The notes: generated by a model not told the origin, from the sequence alone. 51,256 bases of DNA from Deltaproteobacteria bacterium (GCA_019308905.1 JAFDHF010000066.1:1-51256), one strand, 5' to 3'. Positions 26,039-35,362 are shown, counted from the stretch's first letter. Made by a program: numbers and translations.

Positions 26039-27289
26039 TCAGGCCGTGGGAGCCTGGCGGCCCAGCCTGTCCACCGAGAAGGCCCCTTCCTTCATCACCG
26101 CGAGAAGGCGCGACGGCTCCTGGAGAATCGAGATATCCTTCAGGGGATCGCCGGCCACGACCAGGAGGGAGGCCAGTTTGCCCGCCTCCAGGGTGCCGAG
26201 CCTGTCGTCGAGCCGGCAGGCCTGGGCCGAGGTTTTTGTGGCCGCTACAAGGGCCTGCATGGGGGTGAACCCGTGGCGGACCATGAGTTCAAGCTCGCGG
26301 GCGTTCCTGCCGTGCATCTCTTCGTGGATGGCGTCTGTCCCGAGGGCGATCCTGATTCCCGCTGCAGCCGCCCTGGAAAAGCTCTTGAGGTGAGTATCTC
26401 TCAGGCGCTTGGCCTTGGCCAGTGAAACCGGGGTGAGGCCCATCTCCTCCCCGCGCTCCACGAGCGTCTCGAAAACGACGATCGTCGGGACCAGGTAGGT
26501 GCCAGTCTCAAGGAACATCTCGACCGCCTCGTCGTCGAGCATGCTGCCGTGTTCCACGGTCCGGACGCCGGCACGGATCGCGTTCTTTATCCCTTCTGTC
26601 CCCTCTGCATGGGCCATGACGGCCTTGCCCCGGGCCGATGCCTCATGGACAATCGCCTTCAGTTCCTCAAGGGTCCACTCCGTGTATTCCGGCGAATCGG
26701 CGGGTGAGGCAACACCGCCTGTGACACAGACCTTTATGAAATCAAACCCTCTGCGGAGAACCCTTCTCGCGGCCTTCTGGACCTCGGCCACCCCGTCGCA
26801 GATCTCGGCCTCAAGCAGCGGGACCTCGACGCCGCGGGGATAGTACTCGTCGAAGTGCCCTCCGGTCTGGCCGATTCCGCCTGCAAGCACAAGCCTCGGG
26901 CCTTCGACCAGACCCATCTCCACGGCCTCTCTGAGACCGATGTCATTGAGTATTCCCGGCTCCCGGATAGTGGTGAATCCTGCATGGAGTGTCCGTCTCA
27001 TCATTTGGGCAGTTTGAAAAATTTCCACGGTCTTGGGAGTGAAGAGCCTTTTCTCGATACTCATGGTGATCAGGGATACGTGGCAGTGGCAGTCGAACAT
27101 GCCGGGCATGACCGTCTTTCCCGAGACATCGACGACCTCGCACCCGGCAGGGACTTCGACCTCGCCTCTGCTCCCCACAGCCTCGATGACCGCCCCGTGG
27201 ACGACCAGGACCGCGTCCTCCACCGGATCCTTTCCCGTGCCGTCGATGATCGTACCGCCGGCAAAAGCAAGAAAACTGTTTTCTCCCAT
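26039..27289 (-). CDS. Amidohydrolase family protein (imidazolonepropionase-like)
   Basis: A 416-residue cytosolic metal-dependent hydrolase. The N-terminal beta-sandwich (GGTIIDGTGKDPVEDAVLVVHGAVIEAVG) leads to the first metal motif PGMFDCHCHV (HxH), then a barrel with FIKVCVTGGVASPADSP (probable carboxylated Lys position), HAEG, VEHGSMLD and the catalytic Asp in ALGTDAIHEEMHG. The C-terminus GTLEAGKLASLLVVAGDPLKDI closes the sandwich. This pattern matches the HutI/Xaa-Pro dipeptidase-like branch, whose members hydrolyse cyclic amides or N-acyl dipeptides. The substrate is unknown. GGAGAC precedes the ATG, and a strong promoter lies about 60 nt upstream. Confidence 0.9.
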   Translation of the reverse strand: MGENSFLAFAGGTIIDGTGKDPVEDAVLVVHGAVIEAVGSRGEVEVPAGCEVVDVSGKTVMPGMFDCHCHVSLITMSIEKRLFTPKTVEIFQTAQMMRRTLHAGFTTIREPGILNDIGLREAVEMGLVEGPRLVLAGGIGQTGGHFDEYYPRGVEVPLLEAEICDGVAEVQKAARRVLRRGFDFIKVCVTGGVASPADSPEYTEWTLEELKAIVHEASARGKAVMAHAEGTEGIKNAIRAGVRTVEHGSMLDDEAVEMFLETGTYLVPTIVVFETLVERGEEMGLTPVSLAKAKRLRDTHLKSFSRAAAAGIRIALGTDAIHEEMHGRNARELELMVRHGFTPMQALVAATKTSAQACRLDDRLGTLEAGKLASLLVVAGDPLKDISILQEPSRLLAVMKEGAFSVDRLGRQAPTA

Positions 27290-27349
27290 TGCGTCTCCTC
27301 TCTCCTGGTGTCGGTCCTCCGAGGCCCCGGTGCCCTCGATCCGTGCTGG

Positions 27350-27378
27350 ATTATAGTGGAGGAAGACCGTGAAGTCAA
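27350..27378 (-). promoter_or_regulatory. Strong sigma70-type promoter for the amidohydrolase gene
   Basis: On the minus strand the boxes are TTGACT (27373-27378) and TATAAT (27350-27355) with a 17-bp spacer. This is close to consensus and about 60 nt from the start codon. Confidence 0.8.
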
Positions 27379-27484
27379 TCGAGGGCGTGGCGCCGCCTTC
27401 GCTTCCATAGGGCGCGTTTCTTCTCCCTGCCCTGAAACCGTCGATCGATCCAGGACCGACCGGAGGAATTCGGAGGGTTTTCAA

Positions 27485-27514
27485 TTGACAACGGCGGATC
27501 CAATGAAGTATAAA
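27485..27514 (+). promoter_or_regulatory. Sigma70-type promoter for the aminotransferase gene
   Basis: TTGACA (27485-27490) and TATAAA (27509-27514) are separated by 18 bp. It is divergent from the amidohydrolase promoter, about 110 nt away, and leaves a leader of about 107 nt. The 27290-27628 gap holds nothing else that I recognise. Confidence 0.75.
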
Positions 27515-27628
27515 CGTCTTCCGTAACATCTCGCGTTCCCGCTTCCGGGTTTTTCTGCGGGGTGTTTGCCCGGGCAGCCCGTCCTTCGGCCCACACGAGA
27601 TCTCAATCCACCGGAAAGGAGATGCTCC

Positions 27629-28969
27629 ATGGCAAGCTTCTATGACGAGTATGTGAAACGAACTCCGGCGTCCCGAAAGGAGGCGGAGTTGGCCCAGTCT
27701 GTTATTCCCGGCGGGGTTGGAAGCCCGATCCAGCTCTGGGACCCGTATCCCATCTTTGTGAAGGAGAGCAAGGGGGCCTACCTCTGGGACCTGGACGGCA
27801 ACAGGTACATCGACTTCGGAATGTGTTATGCCGCCATGATCGCAGGGCATGCCAACCCAATTATCGCCGAGGCCATCAACCAGCAGACCAGGAAAGGGAC
27901 CCTGTACGGTCTTCCAGCAGCCCCTGCCAGGGAACTGGCCGAGGAGATCCGCCGCCGCTACCCTGTGATGGAGATGATCCGCTTCACCCAGTCGGGAGTC
28001 GAAGCGACGACGTACGCCGTCCGTCTTGCAAGGGCAGCCACTAACAAGCTCGGGGTGATCAAGGTCGAAGGGGCCTACCACGGGGCGAGCGATACGCTGA
28101 TGGTGAGTTGCGCGGTTCCATCCAACACACCGGCCGGACCAGACTGGATGCCTTCTTCGATTGTTGAAAGTGCGGGCATTCCGCCCGGTGCTACGGCTCA
28201 CACGCACGTGGTGCAGTTCAACCATCTGGAGAGCCTGGAGTATCAGTTGAAAAAACACGAGGGCGAGATAGCGTGCTTCATCATCGAGCCGTGTATGACG
28301 AACGGAGGGGTGATTCCTCCTGATCCGGGTTATCTGGAAGGGGTTCGGGAACTGACCCGCAGGCACAACGTGCTCCTCATATTTGACGAAGTGAAGGTCG
28401 GTTGCCGGATCGCCGAAGGTGGGGCATGCGAGAGATACGGCATCGAGCCGGACCTGGTCACCCTTGCCAAGGCCATCGGAGGGGGGACCCCGCTGGGCGC
28501 CTTCGGAGGGAGGCGTGACCTCATGAACCTGATCACCCCCCTGGGGACCACGTTTCACTCCGGAACCTACAATGCCAACCCCCTGACCACCGCCGCGGGG
28601 CTTGCCTGCCTGACCAGGGTGCTGACCCGCGAGGTTTACGAGAGGCTGAACCGCTTGGGCGACAGATACGCCTCCGGTCTCGAGGAGATCATCGACCGGT
28701 TGGGGCTTCCCGCCTGCGTCACCCACGAGGGTCCCCTGGGGGGGATCCAGTTTGTTCCGGACAAGCCCCACAACTACCGCCAGGCGAACCAGTGCAACAA
28801 GGAGATGTGGCGGCAGTACTGGTACGGAATGCTCAGCAAGGGTGTCATTCCCATGGGCAGCGCGTGGTTTGAGGAATACTCCATCTCGGTTGCCCACACC
28901 GACGAGGATATCGATGAAGCCCTGAACATCACAGAAGACGTGTTGAAGGTCATAAGAGAAGGGATGTGA
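27629..28969 (+). CDS. Class III aminotransferase, glutamate-1-semialdehyde-2,1-aminomutase-like
   Basis: A 446-residue PLP enzyme. It starts at ATG 27629 with AAAGGAG upstream. The N-terminus SVIPGGVGSPIQLWDPYPIFVKESKGAYLWDLDGNRYIDF is HemL-like. The aldehyde-side motif FTQSGVEATTYAVRLARAAT and the PLP Asp in LLIFDEVKVG are present, and the Schiff-base lysine is Lys281 in LAKAIGGGTPLGAFGG. The protein lacks the precise GSA-aminomutase context and sits beside an amidohydrolase and an ABC importer rather than tetrapyrrole genes. A catabolic aminotransferase for an amino acid or amine is therefore as likely as a heme role. Confidence 0.9.
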   Translation: MASFYDEYVKRTPASRKEAELAQSVIPGGVGSPIQLWDPYPIFVKESKGAYLWDLDGNRYIDFGMCYAAMIAGHANPIIAEAINQQTRKGTLYGLPAAPARELAEEIRRRYPVMEMIRFTQSGVEATTYAVRLARAATNKLGVIKVEGAYHGASDTLMVSCAVPSNTPAGPDWMPSSIVESAGIPPGATAHTHVVQFNHLESLEYQLKKHEGEIACFIIEPCMTNGGVIPPDPGYLEGVRELTRRHNVLLIFDEVKVGCRIAEGGACERYGIEPDLVTLAKAIGGGTPLGAFGGRRDLMNLITPLGTTFHSGTYNANPLTTAAGLACLTRVLTREVYERLNRLGDRYASGLEEIIDRLGLPACVTHEGPLGGIQFVPDKPHNYRQANQCNKEMWRQYWYGMLSKGVIPMGSAWFEEYSISVAHTDEDIDEALNITEDVLKVIREGM

Positions 28970-28996
28970 GATTCGGGATTTTTCACGGTTTGGACC

Positions 28997-29029
28997 GCCG
29001 CAGTGGATACCCTGCCGGTATCCTTGCGG
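28997..29029 (+). terminator. Hairpin downstream of the aminotransferase
   Basis: A perfect 7-bp stem GGATACC/GGTATCC with a 5-nt loop (29005-29023) is extended by CCGC/GCGG across a small internal loop. It starts 28 nt past the stop. There is no T-tract on the plus strand, so termination efficiency is uncertain. Confidence 0.45.
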
Positions 29030-29048
29030 GGTTGCCCGAGTCTTGAGA

Positions 29049-29101
29049 AAGGGTGTTCTCCTGCCAGAATAGAAAAAACTGCAAAACCAAGTAGTTGCAA
29101 G
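29049..29101 (-). repeat. Dispersed repeat A, copy 2
   Basis: This is the inverted partner of 25566-25619, with 17 identical nt (AAGGGTGTTCTCCTGCC on the plus strand) and an alignable remainder ending in TTGCAAG. It is non-coding and lies between the aminotransferase hairpin and the promoter of the next operon. Confidence 0.7.
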
Positions 29102-29142
29102 ACTCCCTGATCGAAAGGTCAAGAAAATCCAGGCGTTTCTTG

Positions 29143-29171
29143 TTGACAACGGGGCCGGCTTCTGCTAAAAA
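29143..29171 (+). promoter_or_regulatory. Sigma70-type promoter of the ribose-type ABC operon
   Basis: TTGACA (29143-29148), a 17-bp spacer and TAAAAA (29166-29171) preceded by TGC (extended -10). It is about 80 nt upstream of the binding-protein start. Confidence 0.65.
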
Positions 29172-29250
29172 GACTGAAATCTTGGACACCCATTACGGCA
29201 GCGGAGATCGAGGTATGCGGTGCAACACGGAGAGAAAAGGAGGGTCCGGT

Positions 29251-30327
29251 ATGAAGAGAAGAAGTCCGATCGTTTTGACTATTGTCGTTGGAATGGCTTT
29301 CCTGCTGGTCGGCTTTACTTCATCGGTGCAGGCGGGTGCGAAGTGGTACCCCTTCGAAGTGGAAGCCATCTACAAGTGGGGCGACACCGTCATAGAGGAT
29401 TTTTCTCCGCCTGAAAAGGCGAATCGCCCGTACAGGCTCGGCATTTCTCTGCCTCTGATAAAGAACCCATATTGGGTAAACATCGCCTACGGTGTGTGGT
29501 CCGAGGCGAAGTCGCTGGGATGTGAAACCACGATACTGGCGGCCGCCAGCTACGACGACCTTCCTACCCAGATCAGCCAGATCGAGAATCTGGTGCAGCG
29601 GGGGATCGACGCCCTGCTTCTCGGTCCGATCAGTTTCGAGGGAACGGCCCGCGTTGTGGAAGAGACGATCGACAAAGGGATTCCCGTGTTCATGCTGGCC
29701 CAGACGACCAAGAGTGTGAGGGTCTCGGGCATCGCCCTTGCCAACGACTACAAACTCGGCTACGACCTGGGGCAGTGGGTCATCAGGGATTCCGGAGGAA
29801 ATGCTAACCTGGTCCTCCTCTCAGGGCCCAGCGGGATCACGTGGACCTCGCTCCTGTCGAAGGGACTTCACGCGGCGGTGCGCGGGTATTCCGGGATCAA
29901 GATACTCGACGAGCGCTGGACGGACATAGACGTGGCCGTGGGCCAGAACACCGCGGAGAACCTCTTGCAGGCCTACCCTGATCTCAACTACATCACGGCG
30001 GTTGACGTTCTCGGGCATGGGGCCGCAAACGCCCTGATCGCCGCAAGGAAGACCGACACGGTCAAGTTGGGCATGGTCTATGCCTCTGAGGAGAGCCTCC
30101 CTTATATCAGGAACGGTTCCGTCGACATCGGATTCTCGGAACCCACAGTCATCCTTGCCAGGATCGTGGTGGATCTCGCCGTCAAACACCTGAACGGCGA
30201 ACAGAATGTGCCGTACATCATACACCCGGCCTCGGTGGGCATCACGAAGGCAAATATCGACAAGCTCGACAAGACCAATTTCTATGCGCCCAGCGGGTGG
30301 CGTGTCCCCATCACCACGGGCAAATAG
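29251..30327 (+). CDS. Periplasmic binding protein, TorT/sugar-binding (Peripla_BP_4) family
   Basis: A 358-residue secreted receptor. ATG 29251 has AAAGGAGGG upstream. The signal peptide is MKRRSPIVLTIVVGMAFLLVG with cleavage near VQA-GA. The mature protein begins AKWYPFEV, resembling the WYP start of TorT, then has the type-I periplasmic-binding fold: YRLGISLPLIKNPYWVNIAYGVWSEAKSLGC and QISQIENLVQRGIDALLLGPIS. Its partners are a ribose-type ATPase and permease, so it is probably an importer receptor rather than a TMAO sensor. The ligand is unknown. It ends in TAG. Confidence 0.88.
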   Translation: MKRRSPIVLTIVVGMAFLLVGFTSSVQAGAKWYPFEVEAIYKWGDTVIEDFSPPEKANRPYRLGISLPLIKNPYWVNIAYGVWSEAKSLGCETTILAAASYDDLPTQISQIENLVQRGIDALLLGPISFEGTARVVEETIDKGIPVFMLAQTTKSVRVSGIALANDYKLGYDLGQWVIRDSGGNANLVLLSGPSGITWTSLLSKGLHAAVRGYSGIKILDERWTDIDVAVGQNTAENLLQAYPDLNYITAVDVLGHGAANALIAARKTDTVKLGMVYASEESLPYIRNGSVDIGFSEPTVILARIVVDLAVKHLNGEQNVPYIIHPASVGITKANIDKLDKTNFYAPSGWRVPITTGK

Positions 30328-30604
30328 GGCCACGGATCGGACCCTTTTCCGGCTGACCCGTCTCTGGCAGCGTGGTTCTCACGAATCAGACCGCGAGTTC
30401 CGGAGCAGCTTTTCTCCCTGCCAAGGGCGGGAGAGAGTCGATCTGTGTGTGGTGCAGGAAGGGGCGGGCTTCTAAGCGCGCGGGAGCGAACCTGTCCGGT
30501 GCGCACCGGAGAAGCAAGAGGGATGGGATCCTCTTCGCGTGGAGCCCGCACGGAGATCTCCAAGGCTCGCATGGATGGACGACAGGCCTCTTTAAGAGTC
30601 GACG

Positions 30605-31363
30605 ATGGAACCCTTGCTCGTAATCTCCAATATCAGCAAGCACTTCGGCGGGGTCAGCGCCCTGGCCAACGTGGATCTTGAGCTGTTCAAGGGCGAGATC
30701 CTCGGCCTGGTCGGTGACAACGGAGCGGGAAAATCGACTCTGCTGAAGATACTCACCGGCGCCTACAGGCCTGACAGCGGGCGTATCTACTTCGAAGGCA
30801 GGGAAGTCAAGATTCGTTCCCCACGTCACTCCCGTGAGTTGGGAATCGAGATGGTCTACCAGCATCTCGCCCTCTGCAGACACCTCGATATTGCATCCAA
30901 CCTGTTCCTGGCGCGGGAGCTTACGGTGTCTCTATTCGGGCTCATCCATTTTCTCTGCAAGAGAAAGATGGAACAGATGGCCATCGAGACTCTCCGGAGC
31001 CTCAAGATCGACGTCAAGGATCCCAGGGAGATCGTCAACAACCTCTCCGGAGGACAGCAGCAGGCCGTTGCCATCGGGAAGGCTATCAGGTTCGGTCCCA
31101 AGCTGGTCTTGATGGATGAACCTACGGCCAACCTTGCCGTGCGTGAAGCCTCAAAGGTGGTCGAGCTCATGCGCGACCTGAGAGGGAGGGGGATATCGAT
31201 CATCTTCGTCACGCACCGCCTCCAGGACATCTTCGAGGTGGCCGACCGGGTGCTCGTCCTCAAGGGCGGAATGCCGGTGGATTGCAGGCCCACCGCGGAG
31301 CTCGACCAGGAGGAACTGGTGAGGCTGATGTTCATCGGGAAGAGATCGGCCAACGGGGCGTGA
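30605..31363 (+). CDS. ABC transporter ATP-binding protein, ribose/simple-sugar type (single domain)
   Basis: A 252-residue ATPase with one nucleotide-binding domain. Walker A is GDNGAGKST, the signature is LSGGQQQAVAIGKAI, Walker B is LVLMDEPTANL and the switch His is in FVTHRL. It resembles the N-terminal half of RbsA/XylG proteins, which normally carry two domains in about 500 residues; half-size versions are common in this transporter class and would act as homodimers. The 277-nt gap after the binding protein shows no gene. The ribosome binding site is weak. Confidence 0.92.
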   Translation: MEPLLVISNISKHFGGVSALANVDLELFKGEILGLVGDNGAGKSTLLKILTGAYRPDSGRIYFEGREVKIRSPRHSRELGIEMVYQHLALCRHLDIASNLFLARELTVSLFGLIHFLCKRKMEQMAIETLRSLKIDVKDPREIVNNLSGGQQQAVAIGKAIRFGPKLVLMDEPTANLAVREASKVVELMRDLRGRGISIIFVTHRLQDIFEVADRVLVLKGGMPVDCRPTAELDQEELVRLMFIGKRSANGA

Positions 31364-31465
31364 GGGCCCCGGGGGGCCGGATCCTCACAGGAGTGCGCGG
31401 GCGCAACTGCCGGGCGGTGAGGCCGCGGCTCGTGTAAAGCATTATGATGGAGGAATGAAGGGTCT

Positions 31466-32422
31466 ATGGAATACAGCAGGGGACGTGCCGGCAGGTTGAG
31501 AATCCTCGCGTCCAGGATCGGATTGCTCCCGGTCTTGGTGGTTGCCCTCAGTGTTTACTATTCCATCAGTCAGCCGAGGTTTGCAACGATTTCGAACCTC
31601 CTGATAGTCCTCCGCCAGATGTCCTTCTTGCTGATACTGGGTTGTGCCCAGATGCTCCCGGTGCTTACCACGGGAGTCGATCTATCGGTGGGGTCGATAA
31701 TCGGAATCGTGAGTGTCCTCTCCGCGATTTTCAGCCTGAAATACGGGGTCGTGGCCGGATTCGCACTTGCAATTGTCGCCAGCCTCATAATCGGTTTTGC
31801 AAACGGAATAGCCATAGGTTACATAGGGGTCGCCCCTTTTGCCGTCACTCTTGGAATGCTTTCCATGGTCCACGGAATCGCCTTGATAATAACCTCGGGC
31901 CAGACCGTCCACGGGATGCCGCTGGAGTACATGATTCTCGGGGCCGGATATATCTGGAAGATACCGATCCCGGTCATCATCTCGATTTGCCTGACTGCGG
32001 TCACATGGGTGCTCCTCTACACGACCCGATTCGGCAGGCACCTCTACGCGGTCGGTGGAGATCCTGAATCCTCACGGCTTTCCGGGATAGACGTACGCAA
32101 GTACCTGATGTATGCCTATGTCTACTGCGGTCTTTTCTCGGGCATATGCGGAATCCTGCTCTCGTCGAGAGTCTACTCGGGAACGCCCAACCTGGGGCAG
32201 GCGGGGTTGATGCTCGACTCGATCGCGGTCGTCGTCATCGGGGGAGTTACGTTCTCGGGCGGCGAGGGGCACCTGTTCGGGGTCATCCTGGGGGTCGTCT
32301 TGATAGCCATCCTGTCGAATGGATTCGATCTGGTCGGGGTTTCCTCCTTTGTCAAGATGGTGGTGACAGGTGCGATCATCTGCGTTGCCATAATAGTGGA
32401 CAAGTACCGCAAGCGCTCCTAG
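31466..32422 (+). CDS. ABC transporter permease, RbsC family
   Basis: A 318-residue inner-membrane protein with eight to ten hydrophobic segments. Family motifs are VLTTGVDLSVGSIIGIVSVLSAI, FANGIAIGYIGVAPFAVTLGM and the cytoplasmic loop TRFGRHLYAVGGDPESSRLSGIDVRKY, followed by GVTFSGGEGHLFGVILGVVLI. GGAGGAATG lies just upstream. It completes the three-gene importer and ends in TAG, 50 nt from the convergent dctM stop. Confidence 0.94.
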   Translation: MEYSRGRAGRLRILASRIGLLPVLVVALSVYYSISQPRFATISNLLIVLRQMSFLLILGCAQMLPVLTTGVDLSVGSIIGIVSVLSAIFSLKYGVVAGFALAIVASLIIGFANGIAIGYIGVAPFAVTLGMLSMVHGIALIITSGQTVHGMPLEYMILGAGYIWKIPIPVIISICLTAVTWVLLYTTRFGRHLYAVGGDPESSRLSGIDVRKYLMYAYVYCGLFSGICGILLSSRVYSGTPNLGQAGLMLDSIAVVVIGGVTFSGGEGHLFGVILGVVLIAILSNGFDLVGVSSFVKMVVTGAIICVAIIVDKYRKRS

Positions 32423-32471
32423 GGATCGGAATCGAACTCACGTCTGTTCTTGACTCCTGCCAGACCGCTTC

Positions 32472-33731
32472 TTAGTCCATCAGGCCCGGCAGCCAAAGGG
32501 ACAGGGCCGGGAAAAACGTTATGATGAGGAGTGCTATGAGCAGCGGCCAGTACAAGGTGAGTAGTTCCCTGAAGACCTTGTCCGGAGGCACATTCCCGAC
32601 CTTCGCCACCGTGTAGACCCCCACGCCGAGGGGCGGTGTGAACATGCCGATCTCCAGATTGAAGACCAGTATCACTCCCAGATGAAAAGGATCAACACCG
32701 ATAGCATTCGTTATGACGAGGAGGATCGGTGTCAGGATTATCAGCGTTGAAACCATCTCCATGAACATCCCGATAATGAGCACCATTGCGTTGATGAGCA
32801 ACAGGATCGTTATGGGACTGGCGGTGATGCTCGTGAACCAGCGGGTCACCAATTCCGGAAAATGCTCGAGTGTCAGCACCTTTGTCAGGAATTCGGCTAT
32901 GGCTATGATCATGAAGATACACGCAATTGATTTGTACGTCTCCACCAGGCAACGCTTCAATCTCTTCAAGCTGAACGTTCGGCGCACTACCTGCAGAATT
33001 ATGATGTAGATGACAGCGAAGGCGCCTGCTTCACTGGGACTGAACACGCCGACGAGCATCAGCCAAAGGCTTTGGAAAAACTCACATTCTCTCCATCCCT
33101 GTCGGAATCGGGCCGACCCTGGAGCCTGGCGGCGGGAACTCCGGGAAGCTTGCCGGGCGTCTGAAGGACGACAAAGATATACAAAACCAGCGTTATGACC
33201 AGCGCGGGGAGCGCCCCGGCCAGGAGCGCGCGGAGGGTTGAAATCTGGGCGGTTACCGCATAGATGATCAGGGGAATACTCGGAGGGAACATGGGGCCCG
33301 ATCGTCGAGCTCGCCGATGTCAGGGCCGCGGCATAAGCCGTGGTATAGCCCTCGCCCTCCATCGCTCTTATCTCCACCTGTCCGAGCCCTCCGATGTCTG
33401 CAACAGCAGAGCCCGAGATACCTGAAAAAATCAGACTCACAATGACATTGACCTTTGCCGTGTACCCCCTCCCCCGCCGCAGAAGCAGGCGTGCGAAGTC
33501 ATAGATGCGTTCCGTCTCTCCGAATTCATTGACCAGGGTTCCCATAAGAATAAACAGCGGACCGGCAATCAGAGGAAAAGAATTGAGGGCTTGAAAGATG
33601 GAGTAAGAGATCAGTGAGGCAGGCAGTCCCTCGACGGTTGCGTACAACAGGGCGCCGATTCCCATGGCCATGAGCACGGGGAACCCGAACAGCAGGAAAC
33701 CGACGAATATGATCATCACTATCAGTAGCAT
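32472..33731 (-). pseudogene. dctM: TRAP transporter large permease DctM, frame-disrupted
   Basis: Both ends are typical DctM: MLLIVMIIFVGFLLFGFPVLMAMGIGALLY at the start, then LFILMGTLVNEFG and GISGSAVADIGGLGQVEI, and later GVFSPSEAGAFAVIY and FTPPLGVGVYTVAKVGNVP. Between about 33060 and 33297 the reading frame is wrong. The true continuation (PPSIPLIIYAVTAQISTLRALLAGALPALV) is in another frame. The first shift fits one extra G in the run at 33294-33297. The second, near 33060-33075, restores the frame and seems to lose about ten residues before the GVFSPSEA motif. As written the product would carry about 80 scrambled residues. Two assembly errors are possible, but the apparent deletion argues for real decay. 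Confidence 0.8.
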
Positions 33732-33733
33732 TT

Positions 33734-34204
33734 CTATGACTCTTGTCCCTTGAGGATTTGGAACAACGTATATGCGATCATTACGAGCCACAAAATGCAC
33801 GCGACGACGATGATGGCATGAATCCACAAGTAGGGGATTCTCGCGGCCTTTGTCTTCAAATGGATGATTCTCGGGAACAACTGCTTTTCGCCGTCCAGTA
33901 TCGCCAAGACGAGGATGAAGGTGAGTATCTTGCCCAGTACCCTGACCGATTTCTTCGCTGTTCGGGGCATCCTTTCATAGAAGAACTCCACCTTTATGTG
34001 AGCATCTTCCTTCTCGACGACTACGATGCCGAGTATGACGATCGCGATCAATGTGAACATGCTGAGTTCTTCTGGAAACTCGAGGGGTCTGTTGAAGAGT
34101 GTCCGGGAGAAGATCTGTGCCCCGATCGCTCCGACGATGGAGCACAAAAGGACGATCTGAACGTGATCGATGACGTTCTCGATAACGTTTATCAGCTTTC
34201 CCAT
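33734..34204 (-). CDS. dctQ: TRAP transporter small permease DctQ
   Basis: A 156-residue protein with four hydrophobic helices, the usual DctQ form. Motifs are QIFSRTLFNRPLEFPEELSMFTLIAIVILG (helix 2) and EKEDAHIKVEFFYERMP. It forms the membrane complex with DctM and stabilises it. The TAG stop lies 2 nt before the dctM start and the start lies 63 nt after the dctP stop, so it is within the operon. It appears intact even though dctM is disrupted. Confidence 0.93.
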   Translation of the reverse strand: MGKLINVIENVIDHVQIVLLCSIVGAIGAQIFSRTLFNRPLEFPEELSMFTLIAIVILGIVVVEKEDAHIKVEFFYERMPRTAKKSVRVLGKILTFILVLAILDGEKQLFPRIIHLKTKAARIPYLWIHAIIVVACILWLVMIAYTLFQILKGQES

Positions 34205-34267
34205 GTCACGGCCCCTTATGAGGAGAGGAGAGGCACGCCCCCTTGGCCCGCCTCTCCGGCTCGATGC

Positions 34268-35257
34268 CTATTCCTCGAGGATCTTCAGGATTTCGCCGTA
34301 CAGATCGCCCCAGTCGTCCTTGTATTTCTGAAACACGGTCTCTCTGATCTTGACCGCGTCAAAGGACAACTGATCCGGGCCGATGATGGTCATGCCTTTT
34401 TCCAGCATCTGTTTCCGAAATCCCTCGTTGTTGTCCCTGATGTATCGGGTCACGGAATACCTGGCCTCGGCTCCGGCTTCCAAGACGTGTCTCTGATCTT
34501 CCGGAGAAAGCCGGTGCCATGCCGCCTCGTTCATGAAGACCCCCGAAAGGGTGGGGTTGTGCCTGGTGAGGATGTAGTACTTCTGAATCTCGTGCAGCCC
34601 GGCGGGGACCACGTAGCAAAAGGGCATGCCGGTTCCGTCTATGACCCCGGTGACCAGAGAAGTGATCACCTCGCCCCAGCTCATCGGGGTCGGTGTGGCC
34701 CCCATCGCCTTCATGGTTTCCATGAATATCTTGCTCGGAAGCACCCTGATCTTGAGTCCCTTCAAGTCCTCCTGCCTGTAGACGGGCGTCTTGGTGGTCA
34801 GAATGTTCTGGGGTCCCCAAGAATAGGTCGTGGCCAAGAGGACACCACTGCCTTTCAGACATTCATTGATCCTTTTGAATATCGGAGAATCAGGGGCGGT
34901 GATCTTGTAGAGCTGCTCGTCGTTCTTGTACATGAACGGTGCTTCCAAAATCGACAGGAAGGGGCAGAGATCCGTGACCTCGCTCACGTCGTGCTGGCTG
35001 AAATCGGCGATGCCGGTCTGGGTGCCTTCGATATCGTTGCCCGTCAAGGTACCGCCGTAGTAGGTCTGTATCTTGACCCTCCCCTCTGTCTTCTTCTCGG
35101 TGAGCTCGGCGAATTTTTCGCAGAATACGCCTGCGGCCGACTTCTTCGCATTGATGTCACTGAACTTCAAGACGATGGGTTTGGCCCGTGAGGCCGCTGC
35201 AAGCATGAATACGGCCACCGGTAGCATCAGCACAAAAGCAACTATCCTTTTCTTCAT
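34268..35257 (-). CDS. dctP: TRAP transporter substrate-binding protein DctP
   Basis: A 329-residue periplasmic receptor with signal peptide MKKRIVAFVLMLPVAVFMLAAA (cleavage near SRA-KP). Family features are the KFAELTEKKTEGRVKIQTYYGGTLTG opening, DLKGLKIRVLPSKIFMETMKAMGATPTPMSWGEV and the conserved Arg (in KIRV) that binds a ligand carboxylate. The ligand is therefore likely an organic acid. AAAGGGGG precedes the ATG. It follows the M29-like gene by 105 nt and is probably read from the same promoter. It ends in TAG. Confidence 0.94.
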   Translation of the reverse strand: MKKRIVAFVLMLPVAVFMLAAASRAKPIVLKFSDINAKKSAAGVFCEKFAELTEKKTEGRVKIQTYYGGTLTGNDIEGTQTGIADFSQHDVSEVTDLCPFLSILEAPFMYKNDEQLYKITAPDSPIFKRINECLKGSGVLLATTYSWGPQNILTTKTPVYRQEDLKGLKIRVLPSKIFMETMKAMGATPTPMSWGEVITSLVTGVIDGTGMPFCYVVPAGLHEIQKYYILTRHNPTLSGVFMNEAAWHRLSPEDQRHVLEAGAEARYSVTRYIRDNNEGFRKQMLEKGMTIIGPDQLSFDAVKIRETVFQKYKDDWGDLYGEILKILEE

Positions 35258-35362
35258 AGCAATACCCCCTTTCGATCATAAGCCATGCCGGAAGATAAAG
35301 ACCCGGTTCTCCATTCAAATCTCGATACTAGCATCACCTCCTCTACTTAGGGATTTTGCTCA

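Noticed and set aside
25645-26425. Overlapping 207- and 252-residue frames with HEPRT/NTNHE repeats
   Set aside because: They translate the non-coding minisatellite and then run into the antisense strand of the amidohydrolase; no ribosome binding site or homology.
26039-29149. 1036-residue minus-strand frame
   Set aside because: Only the last 416 residues are an amidohydrolase. The rest is antisense to the aminotransferase gene, which has clear family motifs on the plus strand.
33743-35191. 482-residue plus-strand frame
   Set aside because: It is antisense to dctQ and dctP, both of which have full family signatures.
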